This document shows, in pieces, positions 8,611 through 16,667 of a stretch of DNA of 64,000 nucleotides (positions are counted from its first letter, which is position 1; each line of letters begins with the position of its first letter). The notes beneath the pieces were generated by a model, which did not search any database, was not told the DNA's origin, and saw only the letters and a program-made list of their open reading frames with translations. Location: the NCBI RefSeq assembly GCF_900215355.1, contig NZ_OBEA01000002.1, positions 1 to 64,000 of the forward strand, in the 5' to 3' direction. The translations under genes were made by a program, and so were the position numbers. The stretch comes from Pseudooceanicola antarcticus (lineage in GTDB: Bacteria > Pseudomonadota > Alphaproteobacteria > Rhodobacterales > Rhodobacteraceae).

Positions 8611-9546
8611 TCAGCGCCCCTTGCAGGCCAGGAAGCTCCGGGCCACGCTCTCCAGCAGTGCGGGGTAAAGCGCCGGACCGGCCTCGAGCGCGCTGCCAAG
8701 GGGGTCGATCACCTCGACCCGCAGGGCTGCATCCTCGGACAGGCTCCTTGCCAGGCCGGTGTTGAACTGGGGTTCGGCGAAGATGCAATCCACCCCGTGT
8801 TCCAGAAGTTCATCCCGCAGCTCTGCCACCCGCGCGGCACCGGGCGAAGAGGCCGCGCCGTCCGAGATGGCACCGAGGTTCTTCAGCCCGAAGCGGCTCT
8901 CGAAATACTGGTAGGCATCGTGGAAGACCATGAAGCGCACGGGACCTGCGGCCTCCAGCGATGCCGCCAGCTGCCGGCTCTGTTCGGCAAGCTCGGTCCG
9001 CGCCGCCTCGGCATTGGCGCGGTAGAGCGCGGCATGTTCGGGATCGGCCGCGGCCAGGGTCTCGGCGATGACGCTTAGCCAGGCGCGGGCGTTCTCGGGG
9101 TCCAGCCATGCGTGGGGGTCGAGGCCTTCGTGGAAATGGCCCTCGTGGCCCTCGTGCTCTTCGGCTTCGGCATCGCCCTCTTCCAGCGTTGCGCCGTGGC
9201 GGAACTGCAGTTGGGTGGTGCCGGGGGCTTCGACCAGCTCGATCAGCTGGGCCTGGCTGGCCAGGCTCTCGAGCGGCGTTTCCAGCCAGGGGGTCAGGGC
9301 CTCGCCGATCCAGAAGACGATCTGTGCCTGCTGCAGGTCCCGCGCCAGCGAGGGGCGCAGCGCATAGCCATGCGGCGATGCACCGGGCGGCAGGATCACG
9401 TCGGGGGTGCCCGCCCCCTGCATGACCTGTGCCACCAGGGAATGGACCGGGGCGATATCGGTGACCACCCGCGGCGCCTCGGCACGCAGGGGCAGGGCCC
9501 CAAGAGCCAGTGCCATCAGTCCAGCTGCCATCCGTGTCAGGATCAT
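8611..9546 (-). CDS. znuA: zinc ABC transporter, periplasmic binding protein ZnuA
   Basis: Cluster A-I metal-binding protein, 311 residues, delivering Zn2+ to ZnuBC. A Sec signal peptide of about 23 residues ends near LRAEA. Metal-site histidines are seen in IAPVHSLVAQ, PPGASPHGYAL and GLDPHAWLDP, with a late acidic ligand in FAEPQFNTG. Between the second and third is the acidic, His-rich loop EEHEGHEGHFHEG that marks zinc-specific (rather than manganese) members and may collect zinc. It diverges from zur-znuC-znuB across a 95-base regulatory gap, so all are probably repressed by Zur when zinc is ample. Confidence 0.96.
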   Translation of the reverse strand: MILTRMAAGLMALALGALPLRAEAPRVVTDIAPVHSLVAQVMQGAGTPDVILPPGASPHGYALRPSLARDLQQAQIVFWIGEALTPWLETPLESLASQAQLIELVEAPGTTQLQFRHGATLEEGDAEAEEHEGHEGHFHEGLDPHAWLDPENARAWLSVIAETLAAADPEHAALYRANAEAARTELAEQSRQLAASLEAAGPVRFMVFHDAYQYFESRFGLKNLGAISDGAASSPGAARVAELRDELLEHGVDCIFAEPQFNTGLARSLSEDAALRVEVIDPLGSALEAGPALYPALLESVARSFLACKGR

Positions 9547-9560
9547 ATCGGCCTCGATCT

Positions 9561-9611
9561 TGTGATAATGTAACAGAGGGCGGCTTGATAGCGGAGATAC
9601 TATAACATATC
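9561..9611. promoter_or_regulatory. candidate paired Zur boxes
   Basis: The znuA-zur gap holds two imperfect palindromes: TGTGATAATGTAACA (9561-9575, 10 of 15 positions symmetric) and GATACTATAACATATC (9596-9611, 10 of 16 symmetric). Both resemble the AT-rich dyads bound by Zur and Fur proteins. Their placement, one near each gene start, fits coordinated repression of both transcripts. Confidence 0.55.
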
Positions 9612-9641
9612 AAGGGCACAAAGTTCACGAAGGAGCACGCC

Positions 9642-10121
9642 ATGGAAACGACCGGATTCGCCCGCCATGACCACGGGGCCTGCATCCGCGACGGGGTCAC
9701 CGCGGTGGCCGAGCATTGCCGCGCCGAGGGGCTGCAATTCACCCCGGTCCGTCGCCGCGTGCTCGAGCTCCTGCTGGAGGGCCACCGGGCGCTTGGCGCC
9801 TATGACATCCTCGACCGGCTGCGCGAAGAGGGGCTGGGCAGCCAGCCGCCGGTGGCCTACAGGGCGCTGGATTTCCTGGTGAAGAACGGCTTTGCCCACA
9901 AGATCGAGCGGCTGAATGCCTTTGTGGCCTGCGCCTGTCCGGGCGAGAGCCACATGCCCGCCTTCCTGATCTGCCGCAAATGCGACAAGGTGGCCGAGGC
10001 CGAGGCCGACATGCGCGAGGGCAAGCTGGCCCAGAGCGCTGCCGAGGCCGGGTTCCATATCGAACGCGCCGTGGTCGAGGCCGAAGGGCTCTGCCCCAAT
10101 TGCAGCGGAGCCGCCGCGTGA
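9642..10121 (+). CDS. zur: zinc uptake regulator Zur (Fur family)
   Basis: Fur-family repressor, 159 residues. Winged-helix part about 25-90 (LQFTPVRRRVLELLLE, then PPVAYRALDFLVKNG), then the zinc-binding dimerisation part with CACPGESH, CRKC and a C-terminal CPNC pair, the structural zinc site typical of Zur. It heads zur-znuC-znuB, so it probably regulates its own synthesis and that of the transporter through the boxes upstream. AAGGAG lies before the ATG. The stop overlaps the znuC GTG by 4 bases (GTGA). Confidence 0.95.
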   Translation: METTGFARHDHGACIRDGVTAVAEHCRAEGLQFTPVRRRVLELLLEGHRALGAYDILDRLREEGLGSQPPVAYRALDFLVKNGFAHKIERLNAFVACACPGESHMPAFLICRKCDKVAEAEADMREGKLAQSAAEAGFHIERAVVEAEGLCPNCSGAAA

Positions 10122-10906
10122 CCAGCCTCGTCGAGCTGCGCGGCGCGCGGGCCTCCCTGGGGGGGCGCGAGGTTCTGACCGGGGTCGACATGACCCTCGA
10201 GCGCGGAGAGATCGTCACCATCGTCGGCCCCAACGGCTCTGGCAAGTCGACGCTGATGCGGCTGATCATCGGTGCCGTACCCCTGCAGGGCGGCAGCCTG
10301 ACCAGGGCGCCGGGCCTGCGCATCGGCTATGTGCCGCAGAAGTTGCAGATCGACCCGACGCTGCCGCTCTCGGTGCGCCGCTTCCTGTCGCTGCCCGCGC
10401 GGGTCAGTGACGCGGCCGCCGCCGAAGCACTGGAACACGCAGGCGGCACCGGGCTGGAGCAACGCCAGATGGCCGATCTCTCGGGCGGGCAATTCCAGCG
10501 CGTGCTGCTGGCCCGCGCCCTGTTGACCCGGCCCGACCTGCTGATCCTCGACGAGGCGACGCAGGGCCTCGACCAGCCCGGCTCGGCCCGCTTCTACCGC
10601 CTGATCGAACAGCTCCGGCAGGAGCTGGGCTGCGGCGTGCTGATGGTCAGCCACGAGCTGCACGTGGTCATGGCGGCCTCGGACCGGGTGCTGTGCCTCA
10701 ACGGCCATGTCTGCTGCGAAGGTGCGCCCGAGCACGTGGCCAGCGCGCCCGAGTACCGGGCGCTCTTCGGCAGCGGCACCCAGGGGGCACTGGCGCTCTA
10801 CCGGCACCAGCATGATCACGATCACGGGGTGGCCTGCGATCATGATCATGACCACGGGCATGCGCATCACGACCACCACGACCATGGAAGCCACTCCGAT
10901 GCTTGA
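10118..10906 (+). CDS. znuC: zinc ABC transporter ATPase ZnuC
   Basis: ABC ATPase, 262 residues, powering Zn2+ import with ZnuB and ZnuA. Walker A GPNGSGKST, signature LSGGQFQRVLLARAL, Walker B LLILDEA and the switch histidine in MVSHELH. The last 35 residues form a very His- and Asp-rich tail (repeats of HDHDH) seen in several ZnuC proteins and probably a zinc-sensing or storage segment. The GTG start overlapping the zur stop is chosen because the conserved N terminus (VELRGARASLGGREVL) begins just after it. The stop overlaps znuB. Confidence 0.95.
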   Translation: MTSLVELRGARASLGGREVLTGVDMTLERGEIVTIVGPNGSGKSTLMRLIIGAVPLQGGSLTRAPGLRIGYVPQKLQIDPTLPLSVRRFLSLPARVSDAAAAEALEHAGGTGLEQRQMADLSGGQFQRVLLARALLTRPDLLILDEATQGLDQPGSARFYRLIEQLRQELGCGVLMVSHELHVVMAASDRVLCLNGHVCCEGAPEHVASAPEYRALFGSGTQGALALYRHQHDHDHGVACDHDHDHGHAHHDHHDHGSHSDA

Positions 10907-11708
10907 CGATTTTCTTGTCCGTGCCGCCCTCGCCGGGCTTGGCGTGGGGCTGGCGGCCGCGCCGCTCGGCTGCCTCGTGGTCTGGCGCCGCATGGCCTAT
11001 TTCGGCGATGCCACCGCCCATGCGGCGATCCTCGGCGTGGCGCTGTCGCTGGCCTTCGACATGTCGATCTTCACCGGCGTCCTGGTGATCGCGCTGAGCA
11101 TGGCCATGCTGGTCTCGACGCTGTCGGGCAAGGGCTATGCCATGGACACCCTGCTGGGCGTCATGGCCCATTCGGCCATCGCCTTCGGCCTGGTCGCGGT
11201 CTCTTTCGTCTCGGGCGTCAGGATCGACCTCATGGCCTATCTCTTCGGAGACATCCTGGCCGTCGGAAAGACGGATCTGCTGGTGATCTGGGGCGGCGCG
11301 GCGATGGTGCTGGTGCTACTGGTCTGGCGCTGGCAGGCGCTGCTGACGGCAACGCTCAGCCCCGACCTGGCCCGAGCCTCGGGCATCAACCCCGAGCGCG
11401 AGCGCCTGGTGCTGACCCTGGCCCTGGCGCTGGTGGTGGCGGTAGCGATCAAGGTCGTGGGCACCCTGCTGATCGCGGCCATGCTGCTGATCCCGGCCGC
11501 CGCCGCGCGGCCCTTCGCCCGCACGCCCGAGGCCATGGCGCTGATCGCGGCGGTCTTCGGCGGGGTCTCGGCGCTTGGCGGGCTGCAGGCCTCGCTCTGG
11601 TTCGACACGCCGACCGGGCCCTCGGTGGTCTGCCTGGCGGCGCTGATCTTCCTCGGCGCCTCGTTTATCGACCTGCTACGACGCGGGCTGAGCGCTCAGG
11701 CGAAGTAG
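10899..11708 (+). CDS. znuB: zinc ABC transporter permease ZnuB
   Basis: Membrane subunit of about 269 residues with eight or more hydrophobic helices, ABC-3 family. It forms the Zn2+ channel across the inner membrane. The ATG at 10899 is chosen because MLDDFLVRAALAGLGVGL is the usual ZnuB start and it overlaps the znuC stop by 8 bases. The 3' end overlaps that of the convergent DinB-like gene by 13 bases. Confidence 0.95.
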   Translation: MLDDFLVRAALAGLGVGLAAAPLGCLVVWRRMAYFGDATAHAAILGVALSLAFDMSIFTGVLVIALSMAMLVSTLSGKGYAMDTLLGVMAHSAIAFGLVAVSFVSGVRIDLMAYLFGDILAVGKTDLLVIWGGAAMVLVLLVWRWQALLTATLSPDLARASGINPERERLVLTLALALVVAVAIKVVGTLLIAAMLLIPAAAARPFARTPEAMALIAAVFGGVSALGGLQASLWFDTPTGPSVVCLAALIFLGASFIDLLRRGLSAQAK

Positions 11709-12220
11709 TCCCTGGCCGAGAGCGCGCGGTCGTAGTCCAGATAGAACTCATCCAGCTGCGGCGGCAGCACGCCGGTGGTCTGCAGCTGCACATGGGCCTG
11801 GCCCCGGTGGTGGATCTGGTGCTGGAAGACATGCAGCAGCAGGGCCTCGACCTTTTCCTCGACCGGGCCGCAATCGCGCAGGGTCACGCGGGTCTCGTCC
11901 AGGGTCTCGGGCGTCATCTCGTGGCAGAAGGTGGTCAGTGCCATGTCCACCTCGGCCTGGGCCGCCGCAAGGCTGGGCACGTCCGCCAGGTCGGGCAGAT
12001 CGCGCAGGGCCTGGCCCTTGCCGCCGCCGGTAAGGGCGTCGACGTAGTAGCGATCCACCTGCAGGATGTGGTTCAGCGTCTTCTTCAGCGAGGGGAAGAA
12101 CCCCGGCCGCTTCAGCGACAGCTCGACCGGGCCGACGCCCGCGAGACGGCGGTAGAAGGTGGCATTCGCCCAGGCGTTGTTCAGGGACATCAGGCGATAG
12201 GAACGGGTGGCGTCGGACAT
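11696..12220 (-). CDS. DinB-family protein
   Basis: 174-residue protein of the DinB/YfiT four-helix-bundle superfamily. The metal-binding triad of the fold is suggested by a histidine in LNHILQVDRYYVDAL and two in the late helix HVFQHQIHHRGQAHVQL. Members are metal-dependent and often act on thiols or in stress, but no substrate can be assigned from sequence. It is convergent with znuB and upstream of nothing obviously related. Confidence 0.85.
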   Translation of the reverse strand: MSDATRSYRLMSLNNAWANATFYRRLAGVGPVELSLKRPGFFPSLKKTLNHILQVDRYYVDALTGGGKGQALRDLPDLADVPSLAAAQAEVDMALTTFCHEMTPETLDETRVTLRDCGPVEEKVEALLLHVFQHQIHHRGQAHVQLQTTGVLPPQLDEFYLDYDRALSARDYFA

Positions 12221-12251
12221 TCTTGCCTCCTTCGGGAACGGGGGTCGTGTC

Positions 12252-13061
12252 TTAGAAGTCTACCTTCACGCCCGGAAGGTCCAGAGCCTTGATCAGGTCG
12301 CGCATCTCCTGCCGGGCCGCGATGTTCGAGATATTGAGGCTGGAGACCCCCATATCCTTCAGGTCCAGCAGGGTCAGGCCACGCGGGAAGAGCTCACGGA
12401 AGATCACCCGCTCCGAGAAACCTGGTGCGACACGGAAGCCGATGCGCTTGGCCAGCTTCTGGATCGCGCTCTCCATCTTCTTCTTGTTGGTCATGTTCTG
12501 CGCACCCACGCGGTTGCGCAGCACCACCCAGTCGATGGGCTTCAGCCCGGCCTTGGCGCGCAGCTGGCGCGCCGCCCAGACCATCTCGGAGTAGACCGAG
12601 GGGCCGAGGATCTTCTCGCCCTCGCTGTCGATCCGCGCCAGCAGGTCGAAGTCGACGAAACTGTCGTTGAGCGGCGTGACCAGGGTATCGGCCAGCGCAT
12701 GGGCGTCCTGGCTGAGACGGGTATGCGAGCCGGGGCAGTCGATCAGGATGAAGTCCGAGATCGGGTCCAGCATGTCCATGGCACGGGCCATGCGCGCATC
12801 GTTGATGTTCTCGCCCGGCTTCAGCTCCGAGGGGTCGACCTCGGGGAGGTCATGGAAGACCGGGCTGGGCAGGTTCTTGCCCTCTTTCTGCAGGGTGTGC
12901 TCCCGGTTCGAGGCATAGCGCGCGAAGCTGCGCTGGCGCAGGTCGAGGTCGAGCGCATTGACCCGGTGCCCCATGCGTGCAAGCGCCGTGGCGATATGCA
13001 TGGAGACGGTGGACTTGCCCGCTCCGCCCTTTTCGTTTCCGACGACGATGATATGTGGCAC
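12252..13061 (-). CDS. mipZ: division-plane positioning ATPase MipZ
   Basis: ParA/MinD-type P-loop ATPase, 269 residues, with the deviant Walker A motif KGGAGKST at residues 11-18 and DCPGS as Walker B. The Caulobacter orthologue binds ParB at the origins, forms a polar gradient and inhibits FtsZ, placing the division site at midcell. Length and the whole sequence agree with alphaproteobacterial MipZ. It stands alone rather than beside parAB, which is usual for mipZ. Confidence 0.93.
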   Translation of the reverse strand: MPHIIVVGNEKGGAGKSTVSMHIATALARMGHRVNALDLDLRQRSFARYASNREHTLQKEGKNLPSPVFHDLPEVDPSELKPGENINDARMARAMDMLDPISDFILIDCPGSHTRLSQDAHALADTLVTPLNDSFVDFDLLARIDSEGEKILGPSVYSEMVWAARQLRAKAGLKPIDWVVLRNRVGAQNMTNKKKMESAIQKLAKRIGFRVAPGFSERVIFRELFPRGLTLLDLKDMGVSSLNISNIAARQEMRDLIKALDLPGVKVDF

Positions 13062-13265
13062 GTTGGGTTCCCGGAGAAATGAGCCCCCCGGCGAGCGCCG
13101 CAGGGTGTTGCGGCAGGTCTACGGGAAAGCGGGGGCGGGCGGCAAGATATTGCCGTGCGGCAGTGCCTGAATGCGCCGGATCTGCAACGCGCGGCGCGTG
13201 GTTTTTCCGCTCCCGCGAAGCCGACCCTCACGCAGCCATTTTCGGGGCGGGGCGAAAGGCGGTGC

Positions 13266-14435
13266 CTAGCCCTCGACCGGCTGGCCGGTGATTGCGATGG
13301 CCAGGGCCAGCAGCATCAGCGCGCCCCAGAGCAGGCGGCGCGGCCCCTGTCCGTGGCGGGCGGCGATGGCACATTGCGCGGCGTAGTAGAGGGCGAAGGC
13401 CCGCGAGGCGAGAGAGATGATCTGGAAGACATCCGCCGTCCAGGTCAGCGCGATCCCGGCGAGGCACAGCACCAGGTAGCCCTGGCGCGGCGTGATGCGG
13501 TGATGCGAGAGCTCTGCCACCAGCCCGCCCGCGCCGCCGGTATCGGCCACGGCGGCGCTGAATTGCGCCGCCAGCGCCGCCGCGATCAGCATCAGCGGCA
13601 GCAGCGGAGAGACCTGCTGCATCATGGCGATCACGGCGGTTTCGCTGAGGTCGCCGTCAGGGATGGGCAGGGCGTAGACCAGCAGCGCGACATAGACCAT
13701 GTAGATCGCCGCCGAGAGCAGCTGCGCCTGGCGCATGGAGGCGATCCGGGTGCGGGCGTTGTAGCTTTGCCCCAGGTAGCGGGCGGTCTCGAAACCCTGC
13801 ACCGTCACCAGCAGGCCGAAGCCCAGGGTCAGCGCCCCGAGGCCCTGCTGGGCGGGGTCAGGCAGGATCAGCGCGTCCTGGCGGGCGGCACCGGTGAAGA
13901 ACAGCGCCAGCCCGGCCAGAAGCCCGGCGATGATGGCCAGCTTCAGCGTCACGGTGATGTATTCCGCCCGCTCCAGCATCTTGAAGCCGCGCGTGTAGCC
14001 CAGCCCCAGGATCACCGCGAAGACCGCCGTGGTGACGAGGCGCGCCGGGGTGTGGCCCTGCCAGGGCGAGAGCTCGACCGCGAAGGCCCCAAAGAGGTTC
14101 AGGTAATAGGAGACCGAGATCACATAGGCGAAGGCCAGCAGGCCCGAGGCGATCTGCTCGGGCAGCGAGGCGCGGGCGGGGGCGTCTCCGATGCGGGCGA
14201 TATTGGCGCGGATGGCGGCGCCGAAGCCCCAGGCGGCTAGGCAGAGCAGCGCCATGGCCAGCGGGGCCCAGGTGCCATAGCCATGGGCCAGGATCGGCCC
14301 CAGCACCAGGAAGCCCGACCCGATGATCGAGGCCAGCGGCGTGATCATCGCCCGCCAGTTGTCGTGGCGACGCAGGCCAGGCAGCCATAGCAGTGCCCCT
14401 GCGGCAAGGGCGGTGATCAGGATCAGTGGGGTCAT
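13266..14435 (-). CDS. APC-superfamily-like membrane protein
   Basis: 389-residue polytopic membrane protein with about 11-12 hydrophobic helices. The first segments (ITPLASIIGSGFLVLGPILA) recall the glycine-rich broken helix of amino acid-polyamine transporters. No substrate can be given. It lies between mipZ (same strand, 204 bases away) and the rpmE terminator. The frame and codon use are those of a real gene. Confidence 0.75.
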   Translation of the reverse strand: MTPLILITALAAGALLWLPGLRRHDNWRAMITPLASIIGSGFLVLGPILAHGYGTWAPLAMALLCLAAWGFGAAIRANIARIGDAPARASLPEQIASGLLAFAYVISVSYYLNLFGAFAVELSPWQGHTPARLVTTAVFAVILGLGYTRGFKMLERAEYITVTLKLAIIAGLLAGLALFFTGAARQDALILPDPAQQGLGALTLGFGLLVTVQGFETARYLGQSYNARTRIASMRQAQLLSAAIYMVYVALLVYALPIPDGDLSETAVIAMMQQVSPLLPLMLIAAALAAQFSAAVADTGGAGGLVAELSHHRITPRQGYLVLCLAGIALTWTADVFQIISLASRAFALYYAAQCAIAARHGQGPRRLLWGALMLLALAIAITGQPVEG

Positions 14436-14535
14436 CGGCAGGCATCCGTCAGGCGGTCCGGCCTTGAACTAGTCCCAGGGTCGCATGGGGGCAAGTCTCC
14501 GGCCGCGCGGCGTCCCGCAAGGCAAGCGCCCCCAA

Positions 14536-14565
14536 AGCAAAAGGGCCCGCCTGAGGCGAGCCCTT
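14536..14565 (-). terminator. rplS-rpmE terminator
   Basis: Read on the minus strand: an 11-bp stem (14541-14551 with 14555-14565, one wobble), three-base loop and a run of four T, 25 bases past the rpmE stop. Confidence 0.85.
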
Positions 14566-14589
14566 CCGTAACGCATCTGGCAGGGGCGA

Positions 14590-14811
14590 TCAGAAGCCCA
14601 GGCCGGCGTACTTGTTCTTGAACTTCGACACGCGGCCGCCGGCATCCATCAGGCGCGAGGTGCCGCCGGTCCATGCGGGGTGCACGGTCGGGTCGATGTC
14701 GAGCGACAGGGTTTCGCCTTCGGAGCCCCAGGTGGAGCGCATCTTGATGATGGTGCCATCGGTCATCTTGACGTCGATGAAGTGGTAGTCGGGATGGGTA
14801 TCCGTTTTCAT
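14590..14811 (-). CDS. rpmE: 50S ribosomal protein L31
   Basis: bL31, 73 residues, of the large subunit. Starts [20 protein letters not shown] and ends [15 protein letters not shown], typical for alphaproteobacteria. The zinc-binding CxxC pairs of some L31 proteins are absent, so this is the zinc-independent (C-minus) form. That is a useful trait beside a Zur-controlled zinc system, although here it is the only L31 visible. It follows rplS by 11 bases in one transcript. Confidence 0.97.
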   Translation of the reverse strand: MKTDTHPDYHFIDVKMTDGTIIKMRSTWGSEGETLSLDIDPTVHPAWTGGTSRLMDAGGRVSKFKNKYAGLGF

Positions 14812-14822
14812 GACGACTCTCC

Positions 14823-15212
14823 TCAGGCTTCTGCTTTGGTTTCGGCTTTGGGCTTGTAGTTCGTGACTTCCGCGATACGAGCGGATTTGCCACGACGCGA
14901 GCGCAGGTAGTACAGCTTGGCGCGACGGACGCGGCCACGGCGGACAACCTCGATGCTGTCGATGTTGGTCGAGTAGAGGGGGAACACACGTTCCACGCCT
15001 TCACCGAAGGAAATCTTGCGGACGGTGAACGAGCCGGCAATGCCCGAACCGTTCTTGCGCGAGATGCAGACGCCTTCGTAGTTCTGAACGCGGCTACGGG
15101 TGCCTTCGGTCACTTTGTAGCCGACGCGAATGGTGTCACCGGCTTTGAAATCGGGGATGTTTTTCCCCAGGGAAGCGATTTGCTCGGCTTCCAGCTGTGC
15201 GATCAGGTCCAT
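14823..15212 (-). CDS. rplS: 50S ribosomal protein L19
   Basis: bL19, 129 residues, at the 30S-50S interface. Conserved [34 protein letters not shown] and [18 protein letters not shown]. The start at 15212 ([11 protein letters not shown]) is fixed by AGGAG 8 bases upstream, although the frame is open 14 codons further. The usual trmD-rimM-rpsP neighbours are not upstream here. Confidence 0.97.
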   Translation of the reverse strand: MDLIAQLEAEQIASLGKNIPDFKAGDTIRVGYKVTEGTRSRVQNYEGVCISRKNGSGIAGSFTVRKISFGEGVERVFPLYSTNIDSIEVVRRGRVRRAKLYYLRSRRGKSARIAEVTNYKPKAETKAEA

Positions 15213-15527
15213 CGCATATCTCCTAACTGCTCGCGGTTGTTCCGCGAAGGTCATTTCCGCCCCAGAGCTCCGCTCTTCGTCCGGGTCCCGCGTGATGCAG
15301 CCCGGCGGAGGTACAGGTCGCCGTTTTTATGTGTCCGTTTCTGCCCGACCGCACCGAAGACGCGAGGCCATGAGCAATTGAAACAGGTCCGGCTGGCCGA
15401 TTCCGGCCCCGGACGAGCGGCGTATATGGGAATTCGCCCAACAGGGCAAGGCCGAAGGCGCTGTACACTGCTTTGCCGGCATGCGCGCCGGGCGGGTCAT
15501 CGGCCCCTGTCTTCGCGGCGGGCGGGC
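15213..15527. other. intergenic upstream of rplS
   Basis: 315 bases between rplS and the end of mrdB. On the minus strand a small hairpin, CGCGG (15242-15246) with CCGCG (15232-15236) and a 5-base loop, sits just before the rplS ribosome site and could tune translation. The rplS promoter should lie here, but I could not fix one. No gene is recognised. Confidence 0.4.
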
Positions 15528-16667
15528 TCAGCGCGGCTTGTGGACGTGGGCGCTCTGGATCAGGCCGAAGGCCAGCATCAGAACCAGCATCGCCGAACCG
15601 CCGTAGCTGACCAGCGGCAGCGGCACGCCCACGACCGGGGCAAGCCCCATGACCATCGACATGTTGACCGCCAGGAAGAGGAAGAATGTCGTGGAAATGC
15701 CGAGGGTCAGCAGCGCGGCATAGCGGTTCTGGTTGGTCATCGCCGAAGAGACGCAGAAGACCAGCACCAGCGCATAGAGCGCCAGCAGCGAGACCGAGCC
15801 GATGAAGCCGAACTCCTCGGCCAGGGTGGTGAAGATGAAGTCGGTGTGCTTCTCGGGCAGGAAGTTCAGCCGCGATTGGGTGCCCTGCATGTAGCCGCGC
15901 CCGGTCCAGCCGCCCGAGCCGAGGGCGATCTTCGACTGGGTGATGTGGTAGCCCGCCCCCAGCGGATCCTTCGAGGGGTCGAGGAAGGTGTCGATGCGGC
16001 GGAACTGGTAGTCCTTGATCAGCTGCCAGTCGGTGCCCCGGCTCTGGAAGACCGCGTAGACCAGGCCGACGGCTCCGGTGATCACGGTGGCGAAATAGGC
16101 CCAGTGGACCCCGGCCAGGAACATCACCGCGCCGCCGCCGGTCAGCAGCAGGATCGCGGTGCCCAGGTCGGGCTGTTTCAGCACCAGGAAGGTGGGCACC
16201 AGGATGATGATCACCGGGATCATGACGAAGACCGGGTGACTGACCTTTCGCAGGGGCAGCCAGTCGTAATAGGCCGCCAGGAACATCACCAGGCCGATCT
16301 TCATCAGCTCCGAGGGTTGCAGGCGCATGAAACCAAGGTCGATCCAGCGCTGCGCGCCCATGCCGACGGCGCCGAAGAACTCGACCAGCACCAGCAGCAG
16401 CAGGCAGGCCCCATAGGCCACGCCCGACACATTGCGCCAGAACCACACCGGCACCATGGCAACGATGAACATGGCCAGCAGGCCGATGGCGAAGCGCTTC
16501 ATCTGCGGTTCGGCCCAGGGGCTGAAGCTGCCGCCGGCGACCGAGTAGAGCTGCAGGAACCCCACAGAGGCCACCGCCGTCAGGAGCAGCGCCAGCGGCC
16601 AGTTCAGGAAGAGGACCTTGCGCAGCCCGGAGGGCGTCGTCTTTACGGCATACTCTAGATAGCTCAT
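15528..16667 (-). CDS. mrdB: rod-shape peptidoglycan polymerase RodA
   Basis: SEDS-family glycosyltransferase, 379 residues and about ten membrane helices, which polymerises lipid II during cell elongation with PBP2. SEDS signatures seen are KQPDLGTAILLLTGG, FLPEKHTDFIFTTLAEEFGF and the ending PLPLVSYGGSAML. The start overlaps the mrdA stop by 4 bases. Last gene of mreB-mreC-mreD-mrdA-mrdB. Confidence 0.97.
   Translation of the reverse strand: MSYLEYAVKTTPSGLRKVLFLNWPLALLLTAVASVGFLQLYSVAGGSFSPWAEPQMKRFAIGLLAMFIVAMVPVWFWRNVSGVAYGACLLLLVLVEFFGAVGMGAQRWIDLGFMRLQPSELMKIGLVMFLAAYYDWLPLRKVSHPVFVMIPVIIILVPTFLVLKQPDLGTAILLLTGGGAVMFLAGVHWAYFATVITGAVGLVYAVFQSRGTDWQLIKDYQFRRIDTFLDPSKDPLGAGYHITQSKIALGSGGWTGRGYMQGTQSRLNFLPEKHTDFIFTTLAEEFGFIGSVSLLALYALVLVFCVSSAMTNQNRYAALLTLGISTTFFLFLAVNMSMVMGLAPVVGVPLPLVSYGGSAMLVLMLAFGLIQSAHVHKPR

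Noticed and set aside
15232-15246. Ribosomal-protein autoregulatory leader for rplS
   Set aside because: Only a 5-bp hairpin is visible; there is no match I can defend to a known L19 leader structure.
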